A DNA stretch of 14,902 nucleotides from RGIG2560 sp964418385 (GCA_964418385.1 CAYQLH010000018.1:1-14902), one strand, 5' to 3'. Shown: positions 6,449 to 13,797, counted from the first letter of the stretch. Made by a program: numbers and translations. Notes: generated by a model from the sequence alone, not told the origin.

Positions 6449-7393
6449 TCACTCTTTCTTGATCAGCGTTTTAAAACGCGACAGCTCCAACAGGCGCAAA
6501 CCGCTGTAACGACCAATCAAAACATCCACAATCAGCGTCAAAAGCAGCGCCACTCCCGGATATACGATCACGAAGCGTTGCACCGCTCCGTTTTGAATAA
6601 TCAAAGCCGAAATAATCGCCAAAATCAGTGTTTCCACCGTCAGGCGAATCGCTTCTTTCATCGAAGAAATCAACTGCGTGCTGGTGAAGTTTTCCGACAA
6701 GGAAATCAACGTCAAAAGTGGGAAAATGCTCAAGCTAAAGAAGGATTTCACCCCACCATACGCCATCGCGATCAAAAATATAATCACGCTCACACATACC
6801 CCCCACAAAATCAAAGCGGTCTTGGGTAAGTGAGCCAAATTAATTTTCTTCAAGCCTTTTTGCCAAAAAATCGACACCGCCACGATAATCACAAACATCA
6901 AAATTCCCACCGGAATACCCGTGGACACCAACGCCACCGAAAGCACCGCTGGTGTGTAGATACCGAAACCACGCAAGCCCACCACGTGCCGTGAGAAAGC
7001 GATCACGCTGGAAACCAAGGGAAAAAGAATCAAAAGGACCACCAAGTTGCTTGGTAAACCACGATTGACCGCACCGCGGATCACAGTTTGTACAAAATTA
7101 TTCCAAGACAAAGCTTTGGCCGGCTGCGACAGCAAATGCTGTGCTAACTCATCGGTCTTGCCGCCTGTCGTCTCGGTCACATCTTGATCTTTGCGCTCCT
7201 GGATAATTTGCTTGACTTCCGGATCCACCAAAAGAGCACTCGCGCTGGCAGCTGCCTCTGGTGTCGCCTCCATTTCTGGAGGCGTCAATGGCGCCACCAA
7301 CTCTTCTAATTCCTGAGCCTGGACGCGACTAACTAGTCCCACCAGCGCTAAACCAGCAATTATTGTTAATAATCTTAATTTCTTTTTTGTCAT
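6449..7393 (-). CDS. 7TM_transglut-type membrane protein lacking the inactive transglutaminase domain
   Basis: 314 residues. A signal peptide (about 1-26, ending VQA) is followed by a ~85-residue Ala/Glu-rich extracytoplasmic segment and about seven membrane segments between ~117 and 294. Marks of the PF14402 7TM domain are LILFPLVSSVIAFSRHVVGLRGFG (121-144, given in part: FSRHVVGLRGFG) and the terminal IGRYSGLRLLELSRF (293-307). Known relatives mostly carry an inactive transglutaminase domain (PF14400) before the 7TM part and sit next to the same kind of ATP-grasp ligase; here that domain is absent. The neighbouring ATP-grasp gene is cotranscribed. It is probably the membrane partner of the ligase, anchoring it or sensing a ligand (inference). 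Confidence 0.85.
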   Translation of the reverse strand: MTKKKLRLLTIIAGLALVGLVSRVQAQELEELVAPLTPPEMEATPEAAASASALLVDPEVKQIIQERKDQDVTETTGGKTDELAQHLLSQPAKALSWNNFVQTVIRGAVNRGLPSNLVVLLILFPLVSSVIAFSRHVVGLRGFGIYTPAVLSVALVSTGIPVGILMFVIIVAVSIFWQKGLKKINLAHLPKTALILWGVCVSVIIFLIAMAYGGVKSFFSLSIFPLLTLISLSENFTSTQLISSMKEAIRLTVETLILAIISALIIQNGAVQRFVIVYPGVALLLTLIVDVLIGRYSGLRLLELSRFKTLIKKE

Positions 7394-7404
7394 AATACCC
7401 CATA

Positions 7405-7433
7405 ATTATAACACAAAATGGTCAATTTGTCAA
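7405..7433 (-). promoter_or_regulatory. Consensus promoter of the 7TM/ATP-grasp operon
   Basis: Minus strand TTGACA (7433-7428), a 17-base spacer ending in TGTGT, then TATAAT (7410-7405): both hexamers perfect, with a TGTGT extension before the -10. The start codon follows after 11 bases, so the leader is about 4 bases. Confidence 0.9.
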
Positions 7434-7546
7434 GTCCTTACTGCCACTTTACGAGGCAAAACCGAGCAAACAGCACCAATTCCCTGCATTATACCTCATT
7501 TTCTACCAATTTGAACGCTGACTTTTACCGCAATTTTTGCGTTAAT

Positions 7547-7575
7547 TTGACAAGAATGACAAAATATTGTTTAAT
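7547..7575 (+). promoter_or_regulatory. Promoter of the LOG/PfkB operon
   Basis: TTGACA (7547-7552), 17-base spacer, TTTAAT (7570-7575), then 6 bases to the ATG at 7582. This rules out the upstream TTG at 7567, which lies inside the spacer and would need an earlier transcript. Confidence 0.75.
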
Positions 7576-7581
7576 ACAGTC

Positions 7582-8265
7582 ATGTCAGCAACCAAAACAC
7601 CAGATTTAGCCAAGCGTCGTCAAGATTATCGTACTTTCCTCAAACAAACTCGAGTTTACGTCCCCCAACTCAAAACTGATTGGCATCTCGAACGGGTCGC
7701 TTTTTACGGCAGTGCCGATATTCCCGTGGAAGACCCCCTTTACAAAGAAGCTTTCGAGTGTGCTCAGGAACTTGCCAGACATGGCAAAATTATCGTTAAC
7801 GGTGGCGGGCCAGGCGTCATGCAAGCTTCCACTCAGGGTGCCGAGTCTGTGGGCGGCAAAATCATCGGCGTCACCCTCAATAATCCCGAAGATCTACCCG
7901 AATTTGAAGGCCAATCCAAAGATAATCATCTCACTCTGGAGATTCAAACCAAAAACTACATCGAACGTATGTTTGGTCTGATGTCACAAGCCGACATTTT
8001 CGTCTGTTTTTTGGGTGGTACCGGCACGCTTTCCGAATGGGCCACCGCTTGGCTGCTCGCACATCTCTACTACGGCAATCACAAGCCGCTTGTCCTGTAT
8101 GGTTCCTTCTGGTTTGAAGTCATGGACGTCATCAATCGCAATTTCATGATCGGTGAGAAAGAGCGCAATACTTACCGCATTGTGGAAAACAAAAATCAAC
8201 TCGTGGCCGTTATTGAAGGCCTGGAGAAAGAATACCAAGTACTCCTAGAAATGAAGCAATCATGA
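7582..8265 (+). CDS. LOG-family nucleoside 5'-monophosphate phosphoribohydrolase-like protein
   Basis: 227 residues with the Rossmann-like LOG fold (TIGR00725/TIGR00730 group). Key marks: FYGSADIP (~41-48), NGGGPGVMQA (73-82) that binds the nucleotide phosphate, an Arg-Met segment ERMFGLMSQAD (128-138), and the hallmark GGxGTxxE as LGGTGTLSEW (144-153). Characterised members cleave nucleoside 5'-monophosphates, sometimes cytokinin-type ones, to a free base plus ribose 5-phosphate; many bacterial members were misnamed lysine decarboxylases. The start is set at the ATG 7582 because the promoter overlaps the longer TTG-initiated reading. The stop overlaps the start of the sugar kinase (ATGA), so translation is coupled. 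Confidence 0.88.
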   Translation: MSATKTPDLAKRRQDYRTFLKQTRVYVPQLKTDWHLERVAFYGSADIPVEDPLYKEAFECAQELARHGKIIVNGGGPGVMQASTQGAESVGGKIIGVTLNNPEDLPEFEGQSKDNHLTLEIQTKNYIERMFGLMSQADIFVCFLGGTGTLSEWATAWLLAHLYYGNHKPLVLYGSFWFEVMDVINRNFMIGEKERNTYRIVENKNQLVAVIEGLEKEYQVLLEMKQS

Positions 8266-9170
8266 AAAAAGTTACCACGATCGGCGCCGCTTTGGTCGAT
8301 ATTTATTTTGTTTCCGAAAGTTTTTCCCCACAAGATGCCGCGGATGGACGTTTTTTGTGTCAACCTTACGGTCACAAGATTGAAATCACTGATCACGACG
8401 TCACCACTGGTGGCGCCGCTACCAACGTGGCTATCGCTTTGGCCAGGCGTGGTCACGACGTCAGCATTGTCGCCGAGCTCGGCCGCGACCAATTCGCCAC
8501 TTTCATCAAAAATGAACTGGTACGCGAAAAAGTGGACACGCACTACCTCATCCAAGAAAAAGCCGAAAAAACCGGTTGTAGTGTCATTTTACGCGGTTTT
8601 GACGGCGGTCGCACCGTCATGGTCAGCCGCAGCGCTTCAGCCATGCTAGATGACTACGACATTCCGCTCAAACACCTGCGCTCCCGCGATTGGTTGCACT
8701 TAAGCAGTGTCGGCGGCAATCTCAACGCCCTAGGCGAAATTTGGAAAGCATTTGACAATTCTGACCTCAATTTCTCCTGGAATCCGGGAAAGCGCGAACT
8801 CGAACAGCTCGCCGCCGGCGCGTTAACATTCCCGCGCACCAGTCAATCCATGTTTTTTGTCAACGCCGAGGAATGGGCACTGATTCCCACCATCCAGACG
8901 CAAATTTTGCAAAATTTCAAATTTGTAATCATCACTGATGGTGAAGCCGGCGGGCTCATTTACGTGGACAATCAAAAATACGCCGATTATCACGCGCTTT
9001 CTCGCGGTGAAGCCGTAGAAGTTACCGGTGCTGGCGACGCTTTCGCCGCTGGTTTTATCAGTACCATTCTCTACGAACGCTCCGTGGATGAAGCCATTAT
9101 GGCTGCCGTCAACAACGCCGATTCCGTCATTCGCTACGTGGGCGCCAAAAGAGGACTGCTCACCTACTAA
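8262..9170 (+). CDS. PfkB/ribokinase-family sugar or nucleoside kinase
   Basis: 302 residues. N-terminal IGAALVDIYF, the glycine-rich substrate motif TTGGAATNVAIALARRG (~48-64), and the C-terminal PfkB signature VTGAGDAFAAGF (~254-265), whose Asp (~259) is the catalytic base; the usual first Asp of the motif is Val here. SWNPGKRELEQL in the middle also occurs in ribokinase-like enzymes. Such enzymes phosphorylate the hydroxymethyl group of sugars or nucleosides with ATP. Substrate cannot be told from sequence. Overlap with the LOG gene suggests a joint pathway of nucleotide or ribose salvage. It ends 6 bases from the convergent glycosyltransferase gene. Confidence 0.85.
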   Translation: MKKVTTIGAALVDIYFVSESFSPQDAADGRFLCQPYGHKIEITDHDVTTGGAATNVAIALARRGHDVSIVAELGRDQFATFIKNELVREKVDTHYLIQEKAEKTGCSVILRGFDGGRTVMVSRSASAMLDDYDIPLKHLRSRDWLHLSSVGGNLNALGEIWKAFDNSDLNFSWNPGKRELEQLAAGALTFPRTSQSMFFVNAEEWALIPTIQTQILQNFKFVIITDGEAGGLIYVDNQKYADYHALSRGEAVEVTGAGDAFAAGFISTILYERSVDEAIMAAVNNADSVIRYVGAKRGLLTY

Positions 9171-9176
9171 AACCAA

Positions 9177-11057
9177 TTAAAATCCCTCTTCACCGGTGTT
9201 TTCTTCGAAACTTTCTGCTTTGGGTGTGCACCAAACTTCGCGCACCCACGCCACATCCACAATTTCCGCCACCACATTGGCACCGTTGACCGTGTAAATA
9301 GGCCAAGAACGCATGGGTGGCAAGCTTTGCGCTGATGTCGCTTGTTTGGCTTCATACTCCTCGCGATAATCTGCAATCTGACGCAAAACGTTGCCGTCTT
9401 GTTCTACCACCAGGTGTAAACCTGCCTCTGGAGTCGCCTCGTGACCACAATCTGCCAATTCCAAAGCCGAGCGCCCACTAATAACCAGATTGTCACCCAA
9501 AGCCACTGTGTGCTGCCAACCGTTAGCTTCCAACTCACCCAAAACTGCCTTTTGCTGGTAAGTGGCCGGATCAAAAGCGGTATCAAACGCATAAAACATG
9601 AGTGCATCGGGATAATTTGCATGCCAAGAAATTCGCTCCGGTGCCATTTCCGCCAAAAATTGATCAATTCGTTGCACGTGCCCCAAAGTTTGCCAATCGT
9701 TTTTGAAATAGTGATAAGCAAAAAAACTTGTCTGGAAAGACGCCCAATCAAGCACCGTATAACCGGTTAAAGCCAAAAGCGCAAGCGCTATCACCGCTTT
9801 GCCGCAAAAATGCGCATTTTCTCGCCAAAACTGGCCACCGACGCTCGCCAACCACTCCAAACCCCAAGCTGCAATCAAAAACAACACCGGGAAAACCGCT
9901 GACATCCGCACTTTTTGGACACCGACCAACACCGCTGGTCCCAAGGTGACCACCAGCATGATCACTGTCATCAATGCTGCCGCGTGTCGGTGATGCCGAG
10001 GCTGAAAGCACGCCACCGCCAGAGGTATCACCGCTACCAAGCACAGCAAATACGCTGCCAAGCAAATTTCGCCAAAACCGCGGATCTGGATCATGTCCAG
10101 ATTTTCCTCACCATAAAGCGCCAAAAAATCCACGCCAATGCTCGAAAATGCCGCCCGTACCAATTTTTGCCCTTCTATCAAGGGTTTATTGTACATCGCG
10201 TCGCACCACCAACGCGGCAGTTCACCTTGAAACTCGCAAAATGTGCGTTTTTCGTTAATTTCCATCTCCAAGCCAGAAAGCACCTCACCGCCAAGCTGCG
10301 ACAAACGCGTGGTATTGGTGCTCGCGCGTGTCCAGATCAAAAGCGGTGCAATCAAAGCTGTGACCAAACCCAAATGTCTTAACGCCGACGCGCATTTTTC
10401 ACGCGCACCTAGCGACGGCAATAACGTGCCCGCCACTACCGTCAAACCCAAAACTACGCTAATCGCCCGATAAGGCACATAAAAATACCACGCCGCTGCC
10501 ATGCCTAAACTCCACACCCACAACCATAGCCACTCTTGACGCGAACGTCGCGGCGCCCGCCACCAACGCGGTAAGGCTAAAAGCCCCAAGGTAAAACACG
10601 CCATGGCCAGATTGCTTTCCCAAGCACCCCGGCCCAAAATAAAAGGAGCTGGCGAAATCGTCCACAAAACCGTCACTGTCGCAGCGATCCAACGAGAAAA
10701 ACCATAACCGGTCAACATCACATAAATCAAAACAATCAAAGCACAACTTGCCAATGCCGCTGGCAAACGCACTGCCGTCAAATTCAAACCAAAAAGGTGT
10801 ACCAACGGCAAAATCAAGTAAACCTGCCCTGGCAATTTCTGATCACCGTAAGCTTTAAATACCAGCGGCCAGGAAACACCGTGCTCATCGGCACCCGTGC
10901 GCGAGAGCGAGTAGGCGATATAGCCATAGCTCACTTCGTCCACTGTGGCCCCTGCCGGGATTTCCCCCAGACGGCGCAAACGCAACCACCAAGCGATCAG
11001 CAGCAACGCTCCTACCGCCAACCACTGACTGTATTTTTTCCACTTTTCCTGCTTCAC
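9177..11057 (-). CDS. Membrane glycosyltransferase, GT39/ArnT-like (PMT superfamily)
   Basis: 626 residues. The first membrane helix (~11-25) is followed by the large first outer loop RRLGEIPAGATVDEVSYGY (~28-46) with an acidic residue (D40/E41) at the catalytic position of the GT-C enzymes. About ten further hydrophobic helices extend to about residue 420, and a soluble C-terminal domain of ~190 residues lies outside. GT-C enzymes of this type move a sugar from a polyprenyl-phosphate donor to proteins, lipids or glycans on the outer face of the membrane. Start codon is GTG at 11057-11055, supported by TATAAT 7 bases upstream; no Shine-Dalgarno sequence. Acceptor is unknown; surface glycans or pilins are plausible (inference). 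Confidence 0.85.
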   Translation of the reverse strand: MKQEKWKKYSQWLAVGALLLIAWWLRLRRLGEIPAGATVDEVSYGYIAYSLSRTGADEHGVSWPLVFKAYGDQKLPGQVYLILPLVHLFGLNLTAVRLPAALASCALIVLIYVMLTGYGFSRWIAATVTVLWTISPAPFILGRGAWESNLAMACFTLGLLALPRWWRAPRRSRQEWLWLWVWSLGMAAAWYFYVPYRAISVVLGLTVVAGTLLPSLGAREKCASALRHLGLVTALIAPLLIWTRASTNTTRLSQLGGEVLSGLEMEINEKRTFCEFQGELPRWWCDAMYNKPLIEGQKLVRAAFSSIGVDFLALYGEENLDMIQIRGFGEICLAAYLLCLVAVIPLAVACFQPRHHRHAAALMTVIMLVVTLGPAVLVGVQKVRMSAVFPVLFLIAAWGLEWLASVGGQFWRENAHFCGKAVIALALLALTGYTVLDWASFQTSFFAYHYFKNDWQTLGHVQRIDQFLAEMAPERISWHANYPDALMFYAFDTAFDPATYQQKAVLGELEANGWQHTVALGDNLVISGRSALELADCGHEATPEAGLHLVVEQDGNVLRQIADYREEYEAKQATSAQSLPPMRSWPIYTVNGANVVAEIVDVAWVREVWCTPKAESFEENTGEEGF

Positions 11058-11064
11058 ACCTGCG

Positions 11065-11070
11065 ATTATA
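11065..11070 (-). promoter_or_regulatory. -10 box of the glycosyltransferase gene, leaderless spacing
   Basis: Minus strand TTGTCA, an 18-base spacer, TATAAT (11070-11065), then CGCAGGT and the GTG start. The -35 hexamer matches the consensus at 5 of 6 positions. Confidence 0.75.
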
Positions 11071-11114
11071 CTACAACAAATTCCATTTTGACAAGCAATT
11101 ATTCACTTATTCTG

Positions 11115-11169
11115 GCAAAAAATGCAACAATCAACCTCAGACTCGTTATTTTTCCCGCAAAAAATGCAA
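11115..11169 (+). repeat. 13-base direct repeat GCAAAAAATGCAA
   Basis: Exact copies at 11115-11127 and 11157-11169 in the divergent spacer between the glycosyltransferase gene and miaB. Each copy contains a small inverted repeat (GCA...TGC). The rest of the 202-base spacer holds a 5-bp hairpin CCGCA/TGCGG (11195-11209) and the two promoters. Confidence 0.6.
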
Positions 11170-11241
11170 TAATAATTTTTATTATAGGCTATTACCGCAA
11201 AAGCTGCGGGAATTCGGCTCGACCGCACGTCACGGCTTTTT

Positions 11242-11252
11242 TGTGATATAAT
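11242..11252 (+). promoter_or_regulatory. Extended -10 promoter of miaB-miaA, leaderless spacing
   Basis: TGTGATATAAT followed by 7 bases and the ATG at 11260. Nearly the same motif stands before gpsA and the 7TM gene. Confidence 0.8.
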
Positions 11253-11259
11253 ACCCAAT

Positions 11260-12393
11260 ATGTATTCCTATATCAAAACTTATGGTTGCCAAGCCAACAA
11301 AGCCGAAAGCGAACGCCAAGCAGGTTTTTTTGAAAGCCAGGGTCTCCAACCCACTACCGATTGGCACCAGGCCAGCCAAATTTACATCAATACTTGCTCC
11401 GTCCGCAAAGCCGCTGACGATCGTGCCTACGCCTTCCTCACCAGTCTCCAAGCATATTTTGCCAAACTTCCCAAAAAACAATGGCCCCAGGTCACTTTAA
11501 GCGGTTGCATGAACCGTTATCACGACCGTCTGCAGCGTCGCTTTCCCATTATCACACACATCCAAGGAGTAGGGGAGACCAATTTTGACTTTCCTGCTCG
11601 CCGTCAAGACGATACTCAAGCTTTTGTGCAAATCTCTTACGGCTGCAACTCTTTTTGCACTTATTGTGTGGTCCCTTACGCCCGGGGACGCGAACACTCG
11701 CGCTCTTTTCAAGACGTGATGACTGACGTTCAAAACGCGGTAGATCAAGGTTTTCACGAAATCACGCTTTTGGGACAAAATGTCAATTCCTGGGGTCTGG
11801 AAAAAGTCGCTATTGGCGAGCGCAAAAACGACTTTCATGCCAACTCGCTCCCCAGCAACGCCAGCCAGTACCACGCCTACACCGGTTTGCCGCCTTTCGT
11901 AGAACTCCTCCAGGCTATCGCCAAAATCCCTCAAGTGCACAAAATCCGCTTTCTCACCAGCAATCCTTGGGATTTTTACCCAGAACTGATCCAAGAAATG
12001 GCGACCAATCGCAAAATCGACCGGTATTTACACTTGCCCGTCCAATCTGGTAGCAACGCCGTTTTAAGCCGGATGAATCGCGGTTATACTCGCGAAAATT
12101 ACTTAGAGCTCCTCGCACGCTTGCGCCAAGCCGCACCCGATCTGCAAATCGGCACTGACATCATCGTCGGTTTCCCTGGCGAAACAGACGCCGATTTTCA
12201 AGACACGCTCGATCTGGTGCACCAAGCAAATTTCATCGTCGCTTTTGTGGCCATGTATTCGCCGCGCCCCGGCACGGTGGCCGCCAAAATCTACCCCGAC
12301 GACATCCCGTACCGCGTCAAAAAGCAACGTTTTGAAATTCTAGACAAAATTATCAATAAAGACCAGCTCGCCGAGCGTCCGCAAATTGTATAA
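11260..12393 (+). CDS. miaB: tRNA-2-methylthio-N6-dimethylallyladenosine synthase MiaB, without TRAM domain
   Basis: 377 residues. The N-terminal methylthiotransferase domain has its three cluster cysteines (KTYGC C10, INTCSVR C46, LSGCMNRY C83). The radical SAM motif is CNSFCTYC (C129, C133, C136) with VVPYARGREHSR after it. Later motifs LLGQNVNSWG, LPVQSGSNAVLSRMNRGYT and GTDIIVGFPGET are typical of MiaB. It uses two [4Fe-4S] clusters and SAM to turn i6A37 into ms2i6A37 in tRNAs reading U-starting codons. Family members have about 440 residues and end in a ~60-residue TRAM RNA-binding domain; this protein stops just after the radical SAM core. The miaA gene begins 3 bases later, so the missing domain is not hidden by a nearby frameshift. 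Confidence 0.93.
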   Translation: MYSYIKTYGCQANKAESERQAGFFESQGLQPTTDWHQASQIYINTCSVRKAADDRAYAFLTSLQAYFAKLPKKQWPQVTLSGCMNRYHDRLQRRFPIITHIQGVGETNFDFPARRQDDTQAFVQISYGCNSFCTYCVVPYARGREHSRSFQDVMTDVQNAVDQGFHEITLLGQNVNSWGLEKVAIGERKNDFHANSLPSNASQYHAYTGLPPFVELLQAIAKIPQVHKIRFLTSNPWDFYPELIQEMATNRKIDRYLHLPVQSGSNAVLSRMNRGYTRENYLELLARLRQAAPDLQIGTDIIVGFPGETDADFQDTLDLVHQANFIVAFVAMYSPRPGTVAAKIYPDDIPYRVKKQRFEILDKIINKDQLAERPQIV

Positions 12394-12396
12394 CTC

Positions 12397-13377
12397 ATGT
12401 ATTTACCAGACAAAAACACCATTCTCTCCATCGTCGGTCCCACCGGCAGCGGCAAAACCGCGCTCACAGCGGCTTACACGCGCCAACTGCTCGAGCACGG
12501 CGAACGCGTGAGCGTTATTTCGCTTGACAGTCGGCAGATTTATCTTGAGTTTCCCCACCTCAGCGTCGCCGATCTTGAAACTTGGCAAACTCTCACCAAC
12601 GCTTTCCCCCAGCAGCTCACCGTTTACAATCTCGCCCGGCTTCACCTCCACGAAGACTGGTCTTTTGGCGTCCTTTTACATGATGCTCGCAATCAAGCCC
12701 TCAGCGCCCACACACGCGGCGACCGTATTATCCTCTCTGGTGGTACCCTGATCTGTCACCAACGTTTCCTGGAGCTAACCAACGACGACACCGCCATTCC
12801 GCCAGATGACAATGTCCGCTTCGCCGCCGAAAATATGACTGTAACCGCCCTCCAAGACTGGCTGCAACGCCTCGACGCCGACGCTCTCAACCGCCTCAAC
12901 CCCTCTGACCGTGCCAATCCCCGCCGTCTGGTACGCCACATTGAGCTCACGCTTGCTCATCGCCTCGGCACTGCCAAGCAAGTCCAAAGCGAGTATGACG
13001 GTTTGCGCGTTTTCACCCAGGTTTTTTGCCAGACAAACATCCCTCGCGACCAACTTCGAGAAAAAATTTTCGCCCGTGTCGTCCAGCGCTTTCACGACCC
13101 GCATTGCCGCCAAGAAGTCAGCCGTGCTCTTGAAGCCTGGCCAGACATTTTAGAAAACGCCAAACTTTTAAGTCGGACTCCACTGGGCTTTCGCGAGCTC
13201 GCCGGCGTCATTAGCGGTACCATTGATCCAAAAACAGCCCTTGCCAACTGGCAAACCGCCGAGTGGCACTATGTTAAACGCCAGCTCACGCTCCTGCGCC
13301 AATTAATTGCGGACCACCACGCCCACTTGATCGATCAAGGGGAAATCCTCACGCACCACTCGCCAGTAAGTCTCTGA
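12397..13377 (+). CDS. miaA: tRNA dimethylallyltransferase MiaA, divergent
   Basis: 326 residues. P-loop GPTGSGKT (14-21); SLDSRQIY (~43-50) with the catalytic Asp of the family's ADSRQVY motif; ILSGGTLI (~110-117) in place of LVGGTGLY; RLNPSDRANPRRLVRHIEL (~168-186); and GFRELAG ... VKRQLTLLR (~265-300) in place of GYKEL ... AKRQxTWFR. MiaA adds a dimethylallyl group to N6 of A37, the substrate that MiaB then thiomethylates, so the two-gene operon encodes both steps. The IGTAKP segment after the DSRQ motif is not conserved, so it is more divergent than its partner. No Shine-Dalgarno sequence precedes the ATG. The last 75 bases overlap the 3' end of the small gene on the other strand. Confidence 0.85.
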   Translation: MYLPDKNTILSIVGPTGSGKTALTAAYTRQLLEHGERVSVISLDSRQIYLEFPHLSVADLETWQTLTNAFPQQLTVYNLARLHLHEDWSFGVLLHDARNQALSAHTRGDRIILSGGTLICHQRFLELTNDDTAIPPDDNVRFAAENMTVTALQDWLQRLDADALNRLNPSDRANPRRLVRHIELTLAHRLGTAKQVQSEYDGLRVFTQVFCQTNIPRDQLREKIFARVVQRFHDPHCRQEVSRALEAWPDILENAKLLSRTPLGFRELAGVISGTIDPKTALANWQTAEWHYVKRQLTLLRQLIADHHAHLIDQGEILTHHSPVSL

Positions 13378-13605
13378 CACGTTGGTGGAATACATCGAGC
13401 GGTTGGTTCGTTCCATCCCGCCGCAAAGCCGCCGCTCATACGCTCGCACGATCCCCACAAAATCCCGACCCACCCGGTTAAATTCCTCACGGTGTGCTTC
13501 CGGATCCGCTTTAAAGGCATCGTGGACGGCGCGAAACTCATTGTAAAGCGGCTTTTGATTCTCCTTGAGCAATTCGTACATTTTTTGTGATTTTGATTTT
13601 GACAT
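13303..13605 (-). CDS. Small conserved hypothetical protein (CPR-type)
   Basis: 100 residues, soluble, rich in charged residues and helical in appearance: RAVHDAFKADPEAHREEFNR, VGIVRAYERRLCGGMER, then YSTNVSETYWRVVREDFPLI. I recall similar short proteins (EEFN...G..V..IIR.WE.RLC...E....YS..LAEKFW..IR..FP.ID) in several CPR lineages, but no function is known to me. Start ATG 13605 is preceded by AAGGA at about 6 bases, one of the few good Shine-Dalgarno sequences in the window. Its tail overlaps miaA by 75 bases. The leader is about 77 bases, unlike its neighbours. Confidence 0.7.
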   Translation of the reverse strand: MSKSKSQKMYELLKENQKPLYNEFRAVHDAFKADPEAHREEFNRVGRDFVGIVRAYERRLCGGMERTNRSMYSTNVSETYWRVVREDFPLIDQVGVVVRN

Positions 13606-13630
13606 TTATCCTTGCTAGTTACTTTTCTGC

Positions 13631-13682
13631 CTGGTAAGTGCTTTTGGACTACAAAAATACGAGCCTCAGCGCTCTACCAACG
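13631..13682 (-). promoter_or_regulatory. Structured 5' leader of the small conserved gene
   Basis: The predicted transcript begins near 13682. Two hairpins can form: GAGC-GCTGAG-GCTC (13674-13661) and TTTTG-TAGTC-CAAAA (13656-13642). The latter is followed by GCACTTACCAG. Not matched to a known riboswitch family. Confidence 0.35.
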
Positions 13683-13688
13683 CCCTCC

Positions 13689-13699
13689 ATTCTATCACA
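13689..13699 (-). promoter_or_regulatory. Extended -10 promoter of the small conserved gene
   Basis: Minus strand TGTGATAGAAT, one base different from the miaB box. A weak -35 (TTGCAT) lies 16 bases upstream. It is 83 bases before the ATG. Confidence 0.6.
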
Positions 13700-13718
13700 C
13701 TTCTGCCAGAATGCAAGA

Positions 13719-13737
13719 GGCAAAACGAGTTTTTGCC
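13719..13737. repeat. Hairpin GGCAAAA/TTTTGCC
   Basis: Perfect 7-bp arms (13719-13725 and 13731-13737) around a CGAGT loop. Possible terminator or protein-binding site between the pilin operon and the small gene; no clean T-run follows on either strand. Confidence 0.55.
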
Positions 13738-13797
13738 CTGTCATGCGCCAAAAAGCCTGAATATTATAGGTCTTTAACCACTTTTTACCCCAAAAAT

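Noticed and set aside
9915..10382. 155-codon open frame antisense to the glycosyltransferase
   Set aside because: Mirror of a membrane-protein gene; composition rich in His, Gln and Arg as expected for an antisense shadow.
11195..11209. Hairpin CCGCA/TGCGG as a terminator
   Set aside because: Only 5 bp, no T-run, and it lies between two divergent genes where no terminator is expected.
13635..13690. tRNA-like stretch on the minus strand containing TTGGTAGAGCGCTGAGG, with GCACTTACCA at its end
   Set aside because: The D-loop-like string and a CCA-like end are present, but there is no TTCRA T-loop, no 5-bp anticodon stem with a 7-base loop, and the D-stem lacks its 5' partner. Not called as a tRNA; a degraded tRNA cannot be excluded.
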